DNA of 64,000 bases from JAXDMK01 sp963765955 (GCA_963765955.1 CAVXYA010000009.1:558001-622000); one strand, 5' to 3'; numbered from the stretch's first letter, positions 1 to 8,873 are shown. The notes: generated by a model not told the origin, from the letters alone. A program made the numbers and translations.

Positions 1-479
1 GGGGCCTGAGCCCGCTGGAGGAGCAGGCCCTCAAGATGTGGGAGCACTGCCTGACCAAGATCGAGGTCGACCCCCTGCTGCTCGACCGGGAGGTCGACTG
101 GGTCATCAAGCACAAGATGATCGAGGCCTACCGCGAGCGCCACGAGCTGCCCCTCAGCCATCCCAAGGTGGCCCTGCTCGACCTGCAGTACCACGACGTC
201 AACCGGGAGCGGGGCCTCTACTACCGGATGCAGGAGCGGGGCATGGTGGAGCGCATCGTCACCGACGCCGCCATCGAGGAGGCGGTCACCACGCCGCCCC
301 AGACCACCCGGGCCCGGCTGCGGGGCGAGTTCATCCGCAAGGCCAAGGAGCGCAAGCGCGACTACACCGTCGACTGGGTGCACCTGAAGCTCAACGACCA
401 GGCCCAGCGCACGGTGCTGTGCAAGGACCCGTTCAAGTCGCGCGACGAGCGGGTCGAGAAGCTCATCGCCTCGCTGTAG
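1..479 (+). CDS. pafA: Pup--protein ligase PafA, C-terminal part
   Basis: The window opens inside this gene; about 159 C-terminal residues are visible. PafA attaches the small protein Pup to lysines of target proteins, marking them for the actinobacterial proteasome. The visible part has the family's typical end: the segment LLDREVDWVIKHKMIEAYR, then YHDVNRERGLYYRMQ, then TPPQTTRARLRGEFI, and the closing VDWVHLKLNDQAQRTVLCK followed by DPFKSRDERVEKLIASL. That last block distinguishes PafA from its paralog Dop. The reading frame begins before base 1, so the start is outside. pafB and pafC lie downstream at 3310-5188, separated by three other genes, so the Pup locus is looser here than the contiguous pafABC of mycobacteria. 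The catalytic N-terminal half is not in the window. Confidence 0.95.
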   Translation, partial: GLSPLEEQALKMWEHCLTKIEVDPLLLDREVDWVIKHKMIEAYRERHELPLSHPKVALLDLQYHDVNRERGLYYRMQERGMVERIVTDAAIEEAVTTPPQTTRARLRGEFIRKAKERKRDYTVDWVHLKLNDQAQRTVLCKDPFKSRDERVEKLIASL

Positions 480-491
480 GCGGCGTCCGGC

Positions 492-1488
492 GTGCCGTCA
501 TTTCGCACCGGCGTCGTCTCTGCCGTTCTGGCTACGCGGGTCGGGCTGCAGAAGGTGGAGGTCGACGGGGAGAGGGCCTACGTCCTGACCCAGCTCATCG
601 GGACGGTCGCGGTGGGCGACCGGGTGGTGGTCAACACCACCGCCGTCGACCTGGGCCTGGGTACCGGCGGCTGGCACTTCGTGCACTGGAACCTGGAGCG
701 GTCGTCGTGGTCGGAGCCTGGGCCGGGGACCGTGATGAAGCTGCGCTACACCAGCCTCCAGGTCGACACCGGGGCGGCCGAGGAGGCTTGCACCGCCGCC
801 CGTGCTCGGCTCGGCTGGACGGGCGGCCGGTGGTGGCGTGCACGCTGCACAGCCAGGTGGCGTGCGTGGCGGCCGGCGTTCTGCACGGTGCGCCTCGCCG
901 GGGCGGCGGCTGGTGTACGTCATGACCGACTCCGCCGCCTTGCCCCTGGCCTTGTCCGACCTGGTGGCCGACCTGTGCGCCAGGGGCCTGCTGGCGGCGA
1001 CGGTGACGAGCGGGCAGGCGTTCGGGGGCGACCACGAGGCGGTGAGCGTGCCGTCGGCGCTGCAGGTGGCGGTGGCGTGCGCCGGCGCCGACGCCATCGT
1101 CGTCGCCCCCGGGCCGGGCGTGGTCGGCACCGGGAGCGAGTACGGGTTCGGCGGGGTGGAGGTGGCGTCCGTGGTCGACGCTGCGGCCCATCTGGGGGGA
1201 CGGCCGATCGTCGCCGTCCGCTACTCGGACGCGGACGGGCGCGACCGGCACCGGGGGGTGAGCCACCACACCGTCACCGCCCTGGCCCTGGCCGGATGCC
1301 GTCCCCTGGTCGCCGTCCCCCGGAGCAGTGCGCAACACCCGGCGCTGGGCGAGGTGGTGGAGGTCGACGTCCCCGACGACCTGGGCTACGGCTCGACCAC
1401 GAGCATGGGCCGGAGCCCGGGGGACGATCCTGGGTTCTTCGCCTACGCCGCCGCCGCCGGCGCGCTGGCGGCCCGCCTCCTCGGCTGA
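492..1488 (+). CDS. DUF3866 family protein, two frameshifts
   Basis: This reads as a member of DUF3866, an actinobacterial family of unknown function. The N-terminal part (VGLQKVEVDGERAYVL, then VGDRVVVNTTAVDLGLGTGGWHFV, then MKLRYTSLQV) is in one frame up to about 790. LDGRPVVACTLHSQVACVA is in a second frame, and VYVMTDSAALPLALSDLV through GPGVVGTGSEYGFGG and HRGVSHHTVTALALAGC is in a third, to the stop at 1488. Each shift equals one missing base, and the joined protein has normal length for the family. The start is a GTG 12 nt after pafA, implying co-transcription. No function can be assigned. The two indels look like sequence errors, because all three segments remain well conserved. Confidence 0.75.
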
Positions 1489-1505
1489 GCCGCCGGTCGA
1501 GCGAC

Positions 1506-1560
1506 CCGATCGAGTGTGCAAGAACCAAGCCATATCCCGGGTTCTTGCACACTCGATCGG
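1506..1560. terminator. Perfect 21-bp inverted repeat between convergent genes
   Basis: Positions 1506-1526 and 1540-1560 are perfect reverse complements (21 bp) around a 13-nt loop. The element sits 17 nt after the DUF3866 stop and 9 nt before the stop of the opposing acyl-CoA dehydrogenase, so it can serve as a bidirectional terminator. The stem has mixed composition (central part GTGTGCAAGAACC) and no U-tract follows, unlike a classical intrinsic terminator. Confidence 0.7.
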
Positions 1561-1569
1561 ATCCAGGGG

Positions 1570-2551
1570 CTAGGTCCGACGCGTCGACACACTCGGACGG
1601 AGCCGGGCCAGGGTGGCGGTCCGCAGCGCCCCGCTCTGGCCCTGGATGGCGAAGAAGGCGGCCTCCCGGAGCAGGCGCTGGGCCGGGTTCGAGCGCAGCA
1701 TGGCCCGCCCGCCGCCCGCCACCACCAGGGCGGTCGCGGCCCTGATGGCCAGGTCACAGCTCCACGCCCGGGCCTCGGTAAGGGCCGCCAGGTGCTCGTC
1801 GTCGGTACGGTCCTCGTCGAGCAGGGCGTAGGCCCGGGCCCGGCACTCGAGCAGCTCGTCGTCGAAGGCGGGGTCGGCGAGGAGACGGCAGGCGGTGCGG
1901 GCCACGCCGAAGACGGCGGCGCGGGGCCGGGAGGTGGTGACCCGGTCGGCCTCCAGCCACGCCTGGTAGGGGAGGGACGAGATCACGTCGTCCTCGGGCA
2001 CGACCAGGCCGTCGAAGCGCAGGCGGACGGTGGACGAGCGCGTTCATGGCGGCCAGGGCCAGGGGTGCAGACGCCTCAACGCCGGGCGGCGGCGAGGCGC
2101 CGTCCACCAGGAAGTTCACCACCTCGTCGCCCATGCGGGCCGATACCGCGAAGACATCGGCCAGTCCCCACGAGGTCACCCACGGAGCCTCGCCGTCGAC
2201 GACCAGCCCGCCCCCTGGCGACCGCCGGGCGACCACTGCCGGCGGACCCGGCCGGCGCAGGTAGGCGAAGGCGATACCGGCCTGCAACCCACCCGACCGC
2301 AGCTTGGCCACCGTCGGGTCGAGCGGGCCGCGGGCGGCGGCCAACAGCCGCACCGGCGCGTGGTGCTGCTCCCACACGAAGTACGTGACCCCACACGCCC
2401 CGGCCAGCGTCTCGTGCACCTCCCGCACGTCCGCCGGCGGCGCCTCGAGCAGGTCGGACAGACCGGCGTCGGCCAAAAGCCGCAGGTGGGACCGGGGGAC
2501 GACCTCGGCCTGGTCAGTGGCCTCCGCCTCCGGGCCCAGCACCTCCGCCAC
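1570..2551 (-). CDS. Acyl-CoA dehydrogenase-like flavoprotein, one frameshift
   Basis: The gene encodes a protein resembling the acyl-CoA dehydrogenase superfamily (FAD-dependent oxidation of acyl-CoA or related substrates). The N-terminal 170 residues include the middle-domain segment APWVTSWGLADVFAVSARMGDEVVNFLVDG. After a one-base shift near 2035 the frame continues as STVRLRFDGLVVPEDDVISS and runs through a helical C-terminal domain to 1570. The joined protein is about 325 residues, shorter than typical family members (about 380), and the usual catalytic-base motif is not obvious, so the substrate is unknown. The start is taken as GTG 2551, 22 nt behind the SufR-like gene, which is probably in the same operon. 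The indel looks like a sequence error. Confidence 0.65.
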
Positions 2552-2573
2552 CGCCCGGGCCGCGGCGACGGGA

Positions 2574-3218
2574 TCAGCCGCAGTCAGTGGGGTCGGCGGG
2601 CCGAGGACGGATGCGGTAGGTGCACGTGGCGTCGCCGGCCATGGTGTGCGCCACCCGGGTGACCTCCACGTCGGGGCCCAGCACCTTGCGGAAGAGGGCC
2701 AGCTCCATGGCGCAGACGGCGGGGAAGCGCTCCGCCACCCGGTGGACGGCGCAGTTGTTCTCGACGAGCATCCGGACGTCGCCCTCCCGGTGCCACTCGG
2801 CCACGTAGCCGGCCTGGTCCCGCACCCGGGCCAGACCCGCTACCTGCTGGTCGAGGGTCTGGTCGCCGGCCAGCTCGGCCCGGTACTGGTCGGCCGCCTT
2901 CTCCCCCCGGCGGCGGAGGACGACCTCCACCCCGTCCTCCCCGACCTGCTCGCACAGGTCCTCCAGCAGCTGCAGGACGAACGTGTCGTAGCGGCGGGGG
3001 AGGAGCTCCATCCCGGTGGCCGACAGGCGCCACCCGTTGGGCGGTCGGCCGACTCGGTGCCCGGGGCACGAGGTGCGCTCGGCCAGGCCGTCGGCTTCGA
3101 GGACCTCCAGATGGCGACGGATCCCCATCCCGGTGAGACCCAGCTCGGCCGCCAGCTCGGAAACGGTGATGCCCGGGTGCTTCCGCAGGAGGAGGAGCAA
3201 TCGGGACCTGGTGGTCAC
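2574..3218 (-). CDS. SufR-like Fe-S transcriptional regulator
   Basis: This 214-residue protein has an N-terminal winged helix-turn-helix (about residues 15-50, TVSELAAELGLTGMGIRRHL) and a C-terminal effector domain with three cysteines: C156 in ENNCAVHR, C169 in FPAVCAME and C199 in GDATCTYR. This arrangement, with a 12-residue gap between the first two, is that of SufR regulators, which bind a Fe-S cluster and control Fe-S assembly genes. The start is GTG 3218, six nt behind a TAACCT box, so the mRNA may be leaderless. No suf genes are in view; the neighbour is a flavoprotein, so the local target may be that gene and its own promoter. Confidence 0.8.
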   Translation of the reverse strand: MTTRSRLLLLLRKHPGITVSELAAELGLTGMGIRRHLEVLEADGLAERTSCPGHRVGRPPNGWRLSATGMELLPRRYDTFVLQLLEDLCEQVGEDGVEVVLRRRGEKAADQYRAELAGDQTLDQQVAGLARVRDQAGYVAEWHREGDVRMLVENNCAVHRVAERFPAVCAMELALFRKVLGPDVEVTRVAHTMAGDATCTYRIRPRPADPTDCG

Positions 3219-3230
3219 CCGACCAGGTTA
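3206..3230 (-). promoter_or_regulatory. Candidate operator and -10 box of the SufR-like gene
   Basis: ACCTGGT (3206-3212) and ACCAGGT (3222-3228) form a perfect 7-bp inverted repeat with a 9-nt spacer. The repeat covers the GTG start at 3218 and most of the -10-like TAACCT (complement of 3225-3230). A dimeric regulator bound there would block its own transcription. The binding protein is inferred from position only. Confidence 0.5.
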
Positions 3231-3294
3231 AACGTCCCCGGCGGCGACCCGTTCACGCCGTCCCGAACCCGCCTGCGAAAGGGCTCGACGCCCG

Positions 3295-3300
3295 TAGCAT
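3295..3300 (+). promoter_or_regulatory. -10 box for leaderless pafB
   Basis: TAGCAT matches the actinobacterial TANNNT consensus and ends 9 nt before the pafB ATG at 3310, with no Shine-Dalgarno sequence between. This spacing fits a transcript starting at or very near the ATG. Confidence 0.5.
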
Positions 3301-3309
3301 GGGCGGCCC

Positions 3310-4242
3310 ATGCACCGGCTCGAGCGACTCATCAACCTGGTCGCGGCCCTGTTGGAGTCCGAGCGCCCGCTCACCATCGATGAGCTCCGCTACCGGCTCC
3401 CGGGCTACGCCGAGGGCGATGCCGCCTTCCGCCGCGCCTTCGAGCGCGACAAGGAGGCGCTCCGGGAGCTGGGCGTACCCCTGGTGACCGAGCCCGTCGA
3501 CCCCCTCCACCCGGCGGTGGAGGGCTACCGGGTGCCCAAGGACGCCTACTACCTGCGGGACCCAGGCCTCGAGCCCGACGAGCTGGCCGCGCTGCACCTG
3601 GCCGCCTCGGCCGTCCGCATGGAGGGGGCCGATGGCGTGGCCGCCCTCTGGAAGCTCGGTGGCGAGCTGGCCGAGGAGGGGCCCGCCCCCGCCGTCGGGT
3701 CGGTGGCGGTGGCCGCCCTGCCCGGGGCCGACCACCTGGCCGTCCTCTTCGGAGCCATCTCCGCCCGCCGGCCGGTCGAGTTCGCCTACCACGGGCGCCC
3801 CCGGCGGCTCGACCCGTACCGCCTGTCGTTCCGCAACGGCCACTGGTACCTGGCCGGCTTCGACCACGGCGCGGGCGCCGAGCGCTCGTTCCGGCTCGAC
3901 CGGGTGGAGTCGGAGGTGACGGCGACGGGCGATGCCGGGAGCTTCCCCCCTCCTCCCGCGGCGCCCGCGGCCGCGGCCGCCTGGGAGATGGGGGAGGGGG
4001 AGCCGGTGGCGGCCCGCCTGCTGGTCGACGCCGACCAGGCGGGCTGGGCTGTCGGCTTCGTCGGGGCGGAGGCGGTGGAGGAACGCCGGGACGACGGCTC
4101 GGTGGTGCTGACTGTGACGGTGACCAACCAGCCCGCCTTCCGGTCGTTCGTCCTCGGCTTCCTCGACCACGCCGAGGTCCTCGGTCCCCCCGACCTGCGG
4201 GCGGAGATGGTCGAGTGGCTGGAGGCTCAATGTCGGGAGTGA
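3310..4242 (+). CDS. pafB: WYL-domain regulator PafB
   Basis: PafB and PafC form a heterodimeric transcriptional activator of the mycobacterial DNA-damage response and are encoded with the Pup-proteasome genes. This 310-residue protein has an N-terminal winged HTH (MHRLERLINLVAALLESER, then TIDELRYRLPGY) and the signature VPKDAYYLRDPGLEPDELAAL. A WYL domain follows with LDPYRLSFRNGHWYLAGFD at about residues 165-190, then a C-terminal extension. WYL domains are thought to sense ligands such as single-stranded nucleic acid. The stop is separated from the pafC GTG by one base, indicating translational coupling. Confidence 0.9.
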   Translation: MHRLERLINLVAALLESERPLTIDELRYRLPGYAEGDAAFRRAFERDKEALRELGVPLVTEPVDPLHPAVEGYRVPKDAYYLRDPGLEPDELAALHLAASAVRMEGADGVAALWKLGGELAEEGPAPAVGSVAVAALPGADHLAVLFGAISARRPVEFAYHGRPRRLDPYRLSFRNGHWYLAGFDHGAGAERSFRLDRVESEVTATGDAGSFPPPPAAPAAAAAWEMGEGEPVAARLLVDADQAGWAVGFVGAEAVEERRDDGSVVLTVTVTNQPAFRSFVLGFLDHAEVLGPPDLRAEMVEWLEAQCRE

Positions 4243-4243
4243 C

Positions 4244-5188
4244 GTGGCCCGGCTGAGCGCCGACGACCGGCTGCAGCGGCTCCTGGCGGTAGTCCCGTGG
4301 GTGGCGGCGCGCGACGGTCCTCGACTGGCGGACGTGGCCGCCCGCTTCGGCTGCCGGGAGGACGAGTTGGTCGACGACCTCCAGCTCCTCTTCCTGTGCG
4401 GGCTCCACCCGTACACCCCCGACATGCTCATCGACGTCGACATCGCCGATGGCAGGGTGTGGATCCGCTACGCCGACTACTTCGCCCGGCCCCTCCGCCT
4501 GACGCCGGCCGAGGGCCTGGGCTTGCTGGCCGCCGGCCGCACCCTGCTGGCGACCCCCGGCGCCGACCCCACCGGACCCCTCTCCCGGGGTCTGGCCAAG
4601 CTGGCCGGGGCCCTCGGCGTCGGCGTGGACGAGGCGGTCGAGATCTCCCTGGGGTCGGCGCCCGAGGGGGTGATGTCGGTCCTGCGGGAGGCGGTGGCCG
4701 CGTCCCGGCAGGTCGAGATCGAGTACTACGCCTTCGGCCGCGACGAGTGGACCCGGCGCACGGTCGACCCGTCCACCGTGTTCTCCGCGTCCGGCCAGTG
4801 GTACGTGTCGGCCTGGTGCCACCTGGTCGACGACGAGCGGCTGTTCCGGGTCGACCGCATCCGCACCGCCACCATGCTCGAGTCCCACTTCTCGCCTTCC
4901 ACCGACCCGCCCGAGCTGGCCGTCTACCGGCCCCGGGCCGACGATCCCAGGGTCACCCTCGAGCTGGAGCCGGGGGCGGCGTGGGTGGTCGACCAGTACC
5001 CGGTCGAACGGGTGGAGCCGGTGGCGGGTGAAGGGGGGCGGGTGCGGGTCACGCTGGCTGCCAGCCAGCGGGCGTGGCTGGAGCGACTGCTCCTGCGCCT
5101 GGGGCCCTCGGCCCGCGTCGTCGACGGCGACCCGACGATGGCCGGGATCGCCGCCCGCCGCATCCTGGATCGCTACCGGGACGGGTAG
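4244..5188 (+). CDS. pafC: WYL-domain regulator PafC
   Basis: This is the partner of PafB, 314 residues. It begins with an HTH-like region (LQRLLAVVPWVAARDG, then LADVAARFGCREDELVDDL), then the conserved PafC segment LHPYTPDMLIDVDIADGRVW. The WYL domain follows, with VDPSTVFSASGQWYVSAWCH at about residues 160-185 and FRVDRIRTA. The GTG start at 4244 lies immediately after the pafB stop. Together with pafA at the left edge this marks the organism as a Pup-proteasome bacterium. Confidence 0.9.
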   Translation: MARLSADDRLQRLLAVVPWVAARDGPRLADVAARFGCREDELVDDLQLLFLCGLHPYTPDMLIDVDIADGRVWIRYADYFARPLRLTPAEGLGLLAAGRTLLATPGADPTGPLSRGLAKLAGALGVGVDEAVEISLGSAPEGVMSVLREAVAASRQVEIEYYAFGRDEWTRRTVDPSTVFSASGQWYVSAWCHLVDDERLFRVDRIRTATMLESHFSPSTDPPELAVYRPRADDPRVTLELEPGAAWVVDQYPVERVEPVAGEGGRVRVTLAASQRAWLERLLLRLGPSARVVDGDPTMAGIAARRILDRYRDG

Positions 5189-5199
5189 CCTGGCGCCGG

Positions 5200-5772
5200 A
5201 TGAGCGACGGCCGCGAGGGTGAGGGGCCGGGCACCTCCACCACCGTCACCGACAAGCGGACGAGCACCCGCAACCTCGTCGAGTGGGTCGTCGTCATCGT
5301 GTGCGCCCTGCTGGTCGCCTTCCTCATCAAGACGTTCCTGCTCCAGGCCTTCTACATCCCCTCGCCCTCGATGACCCCCACCCTCCAGGTCGACGACCGG
5401 GTGCTGGTCAACAAGCTGAGCTACGACCTCCACGGCGTCCATCGGGGCGACATCGTGGTGTTCCGGAGCCCCCAGGACGGTCCGGAGAAGGACCTCATCA
5501 AGCGAGTTGTGGGGCTCCCGGGCGAGGTCGTCGAGGGTCGTGACGGCCATGTCGTGGTGAACGGCCAGGCGCTGGAGGAGTCCTACCTCCCGGACGGGGT
5601 GGAGACGGCGACGTTCGCCGCCGTCACCGTCACCGCCGACCACTACTGGGTCATGGGCGACAACCGCCCCAACTCGAGCGACAGTCGGGTCTTCGGGGCC
5701 ATCGCCGAGTCGCGGATCATCGGTCGGGCCTTCATCAAGGTCTGGCCCCTCGGGTCCTTCGGCCTCCTCTGA
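5200..5772 (+). CDS. lepB: Signal peptidase I
   Basis: This 190-residue membrane protease removes signal peptides from exported proteins at the outer face of the membrane. One N-terminal transmembrane helix is visible (LVEWVVVIVCALLVAFLIKT, residues about 27-46). It is followed by the box with the catalytic serine, YIPSPSMTPTL, and the box with the catalytic lysine, DLIKRVVGLPGE. The closing motif VMGDNRPNSSDSRVFG is also present. ATG 5200 is chosen because it precedes a normal cytoplasmic head, and a TAGCCT box overlapping the pafC stop ends 8 nt before it, suggesting a leaderless or pafBC-linked transcript. Confidence 0.93.
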   Translation: MSDGREGEGPGTSTTVTDKRTSTRNLVEWVVVIVCALLVAFLIKTFLLQAFYIPSPSMTPTLQVDDRVLVNKLSYDLHGVHRGDIVVFRSPQDGPEKDLIKRVVGLPGEVVEGRDGHVVVNGQALEESYLPDGVETATFAAVTVTADHYWVMGDNRPNSSDSRVFGAIAESRIIGRAFIKVWPLGSFGLL

Positions 5773-5797
5773 CCGAGTCGGGCGGTACCGTCGGTCC

Positions 5798-6253
5798 GTG
5801 GCCGAGCCGCCGATCCCTCCTGAGCCGATACCCCCTGAGGACGAGCCCCTCGAGGCGTTCTACGGCGACGAAGCCGACGAGGCCCGGTGGTTGGCCGAGC
5901 CGGCCGGCGGCGAGGCAGCGTCGATGGCCGGGGATGCGGCGGACGGCGGGACCCCTGCGAGCGGCAGCCGGTGGCGGGCACCGGTGACGGGGGCGCTCAT
6001 GGCCGGCATCGCCCTGGGCCTGCGCGACGTCTTCGAGCCCGAGTACCACGACCGCATCGCCGTCGAGCAACCGGCGCCGGGGCAGCCCCTGGAGCCCCAG
6101 AAGTACGAGGTCCACCTCGACCCCGTCGCGCCCGAGTCGTCGTTCGCCATCTACCGCCCGTGGCTGGAGGACGACGACCCCGACGGCCCCCGAGCGGCGC
6201 CCGACGACGGCGGTGGCACCAAGGGCGGCGGGGCCGGCGCCCTCGGCGGCTGA
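5798..6253 (+). CDS. Acidic, proline-rich protein of unknown function
   Basis: I do not recognise a family. The 151-residue product has an acidic proline-rich head, a short central apolar segment (PVTGALMAGIALGLRDVF, about residues 67-84) and a conserved-looking stretch PEYHDRIAVEQPAPG. A tail of acidic and glycine residues follows. The central segment is too short and interrupted for a confident membrane helix. The GTG start lies 25 nt after lepB on the same strand. Codon use resembles the neighbours, so it is probably a real gene. Confidence 0.6.
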   Translation: MAEPPIPPEPIPPEDEPLEAFYGDEADEARWLAEPAGGEAASMAGDAADGGTPASGSRWRAPVTGALMAGIALGLRDVFEPEYHDRIAVEQPAPGQPLEPQKYEVHLDPVAPESSFAIYRPWLEDDDPDGPRAAPDDGGGTKGGGAGALGG

Positions 6254-6287
6254 CTGGCCCGACCGAGGCCGCCAGGCCGCGCTCAGG

Positions 6288-6770
6288 TCAAATCGGCTCG
6301 TCGCCTTCCACAGATGCGACGGTGCGGGTCATCACCACGTGGGGGCCGATGCCGTCGATCTCGAACTCGTCACCGTCGACCTCGAAGCCGTTGCGCCGGT
6401 AGAAGCCGAGGGCGGGCAACCGGGCGTTGCACCACAGCTCGCCGCCTCCCTCGGCGGCCACATGGGCCATGGACGCGTCGAGCACCACTGTCGCCAGCCC
6501 TCGCCCCTGCCAGTCGGGATCGGTGGCCATGCCCCGGATGCGCCAGGCGGCCCGCGTGGGACGGTGGGGCCGGGCCTCCCGGTACAGGGACGCGATCGCG
6601 ACCAGCCGGTCGCCCTCGAACGCGCCCAGGTGCAACGTCTCGGGGTGGTCGTCGCGCGAGTACACGGTCTGCTCGAAGCTCTGGCCCGGCCGGAGGACGG
6701 CATGGCGCAGCGGTCGGGTCTCGGCCGCGGTGATGGGCCGGACCTGGATGTCGCTCACGACGACGATCAT
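6288..6770 (-). CDS. GNAT family N-acetyltransferase
   Basis: This 160-residue acetyl-CoA-dependent acyltransferase shows the GNAT core: an N-terminal strand-helix (IQVRPITAAETRPLRHAVLR), the motif A region RIRGMATDPDWQGRGLATVVL with the pyrophosphate-binding QGRGLA loop, and the end motif ALGFYRRNGFEVDGDEF. The substrate is unknown. ATG 6770 is used; an in-frame GTG five codons later is also possible. It lies downstream of leuD on the same strand. Confidence 0.8.
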   Translation of the reverse strand: MIVVVSDIQVRPITAAETRPLRHAVLRPGQSFEQTVYSRDDHPETLHLGAFEGDRLVAIASLYREARPHRPTRAAWRIRGMATDPDWQGRGLATVVLDASMAHVAAEGGGELWCNARLPALGFYRRNGFEVDGDEFEIDGIGPHVVMTRTVASVEGDEPI

Positions 6771-6825
6771 GGCCGCTGGGGCACCCACCGGCGCGCCAGC
6801 GCCGTCCGACTGGCGCCGGTGGGCG

Positions 6826-7425
6826 TCAACGGGTGACCGGCAGCCGGGCCGGTCGGGCCGCCTCGAAGGCGGTGATGGCCTCCTCGTGGCGGAGGGTGAT
6901 GCCGATGTCGTCGAGCCCCTCGAGGAAGCGCCACTGGGTGAAGTCGTCGAGGGGGAAGGTGGTGGCGATCCCCGCCCCGGGCGCGTCCAGGGTGCGGGCG
7001 GCAACGTCGACGGTGATCTCCAGGTCGGGGTCGGCCTGCACCGCGTCGAGCAGGGCCCGGCCCACATCGGCCGTCACCTCCACCGGCAGCAGCCCCGCCT
7101 TGGTGCAGTTCGACCGGAAGATGTCGGCGAAGCCGGGGGAGACGACCACCTTGAACCCGTGGTCGAGCAGGCCCCACACCGCGTGCTCCCGGGACGAGCC
7201 GGTGCCGAAGTTGGCCCCCGTGACCAGGATGGTCGCTCCCGCGTGCTCGGGGCGGTTGAGGACGAAGTCGGGGTCGCGCCGCCACTCCGAGAACAGGCCC
7301 TGGCCGAAGCCGGTGCGCTCCACCCGCTTCAGCCACACGCTGGGCATGATCTGGTCGGTGTCGACGTCGGACCGGTCGAGGGGGACGGCGGTGCCGGTGA
7401 CGGTGACGACGGCTTCCATGGTCAT
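6826..7425 (-). CDS. leuD: 3-isopropylmalate dehydratase small subunit
   Basis: LeuD is the swivelling-domain subunit of isopropylmalate isomerase, the second step of leucine synthesis. The 199-residue protein has VPLDRSDVDTDQIMPSVWLK near the start and the family motif ANFGTGSSREHAVWGLLDHG, followed by VVSPGFADIFRSNCTKAGLL. Its ATG overlaps the leuC stop in an ATGA tetranucleotide, so the two subunits are translationally coupled. Confidence 0.95.
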   Translation of the reverse strand: MTMEAVVTVTGTAVPLDRSDVDTDQIMPSVWLKRVERTGFGQGLFSEWRRDPDFVLNRPEHAGATILVTGANFGTGSSREHAVWGLLDHGFKVVVSPGFADIFRSNCTKAGLLPVEVTADVGRALLDAVQADPDLEITVDVAARTLDAPGAGIATTFPLDDFTQWRFLEGLDDIGITLRHEEAITAFEAARPARLPVTR

Positions 7426-8873
7426 GAGAGCAGCTCTCCCAATCCGAGGTCGGCCGGTGATGCGAAATGGCCGGCGATGGCGGTGGCGGCGGCGACGGCG
7501 GGCGACACCAGGTGGGTGCGTCCCCCAGGTCCCTGGCGACCCTCGAAGTTGCGGTTCGACGTGGAGGCGCAGCGCTCGCCCGGCGCCAGCTTGTCGGGGT
7601 TCATGCCCAGGCACATCGAGCAGCCGGCGGCCCGCCACTCGAAGCCGGCGTTGACGAACACCCGGTCGAGCCCTTCCGCCTCGGCCTCGGCCTTCACCCG
7701 CATGGAGCCGGGGACGACCATGGCCCGCATTCCAGGCGCCACGTGGCGTCCTCCGATGACCGTGGCCGCGGCCCGCAGGTCCTCCAGCCGGGAGTTGGTG
7801 CACGAGCCGATGAAGACGGCGTCGACGGCGACGTCGCGCAGGGCCGTGCCCGCGGTGAGGCCCATGTAGGCGAGGGCCCGCCGTCCGGCCTCGGCCTGGG
7901 TGGCGTCGGCCATCGCGTCGGGGTCGGGAACAGTGCCGTCGAGGGGCGCGACCTGCGACGGGTTGGTGCCCCACGACACGTGGGGGACCATCGTCGTGGC
8001 ATCGAAGTCGATCTCCTTGTCGAAGGCGGCGTCGGCGTCGGTAGCCAGCGCCCGCCAGTCGTCGAGGGCCTGGTCCCAGTCGGCGCCCGTGGGGGCGTGG
8101 GCCCGCCCCTCCAGCCAGGCGAAGGTGGTGTCGTCGGGGCTCACCATGCCCGCCTTGGCCCCGGCCTCGACCGACATGTTGCAGATCGTCATCCGTCCCT
8201 CCATGGAGAGGGCCCGGATGGCCGATCCCCGGTACTCGACGATGTGGCCCACGCCGCCCCCGGTGCCGATACGGCCGATGATCGTGAGGATGACGTCCTT
8301 GGCCGTGACGCCGGGCGGCAGGTCGCCCTCGACGGTGATGGCCATGGTGCCTGGCCTCCGGGCCGGGATGGTCTGGGTGGCGAGGACGTGCTCCACCTCG
8401 CTGGTGCCGATGCCGAAGGCCAGGGCCCCGAAGGCGCCGTGGGTCGACGTGTGGCTGTCGCCGCACACGACGGTCATGCCCGGCTGGGTGAGGCCCAGCT
8501 CGGGGCCGATGACGTGGACGATGCCCTGGCCGGGTGAGCCCATGGGATGGAAGGTGATGCCGTAGCGGGCGCAGTTGTCGGTGAGAGCCTGAAGCTGGCG
8601 GGCGGAGATGGGGTCGGCGAGGGGGAGGTCGAGGCCGAGGGTGGGCGTGTTGTGGTCGGCGGTGGCCAGGGTGAGGTCGGGCCGGCGGACGGTGCGGCCG
8701 GCCAGGCGGAGCCCGTCGAAGGCTTGGGGAGTGGTCACCTCGTGGATCAGGTGGAGGTCGACGTAGAGCAGGTCGGGCTCGTCGCCCGTGCCTGCGTGGA
8801 CCACGTGTTGGTCCCACACCTTCTGCGCCAGGGCCTTGCCTTGTCCCACATCTTGGGATACCGTTCTTGCCAT
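7422..8873 (-). CDS. leuC: 3-isopropylmalate dehydratase large subunit
   Basis: LeuC carries the [4Fe-4S] cluster of isopropylmalate isomerase. The protein shows ALAQKVWDQHVV at the start, the substrate motif VCGDSHTSTHGAFGALAFGI, the first cluster cysteine in GSCTNSRLEDLR and the other two in AAGCSMCLGMNPDKL. ATG 8873 is adopted: it lies 6 nt behind TACAGT (complement of 8880-8885), a good leaderless arrangement. GTG 8849 is an in-frame alternative that would start closer to the family consensus. The gene is divergent from the NdgR-type regulator, with no bases between the two start codons. Confidence 0.95.
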   Translation of the reverse strand: MARTVSQDVGQGKALAQKVWDQHVVHAGTGDEPDLLYVDLHLIHEVTTPQAFDGLRLAGRTVRRPDLTLATADHNTPTLGLDLPLADPISARQLQALTDNCARYGITFHPMGSPGQGIVHVIGPELGLTQPGMTVVCGDSHTSTHGAFGALAFGIGTSEVEHVLATQTIPARRPGTMAITVEGDLPPGVTAKDVILTIIGRIGTGGGVGHIVEYRGSAIRALSMEGRMTICNMSVEAGAKAGMVSPDDTTFAWLEGRAHAPTGADWDQALDDWRALATDADAAFDKEIDFDATTMVPHVSWGTNPSQVAPLDGTVPDPDAMADATQAEAGRRALAYMGLTAGTALRDVAVDAVFIGSCTNSRLEDLRAAATVIGGRHVAPGMRAMVVPGSMRVKAEAEAEGLDRVFVNAGFEWRAAGCSMCLGMNPDKLAPGERCASTSNRNFEGRQGPGGRTHLVSPAVAAATAIAGHFASPADLGLGELLS

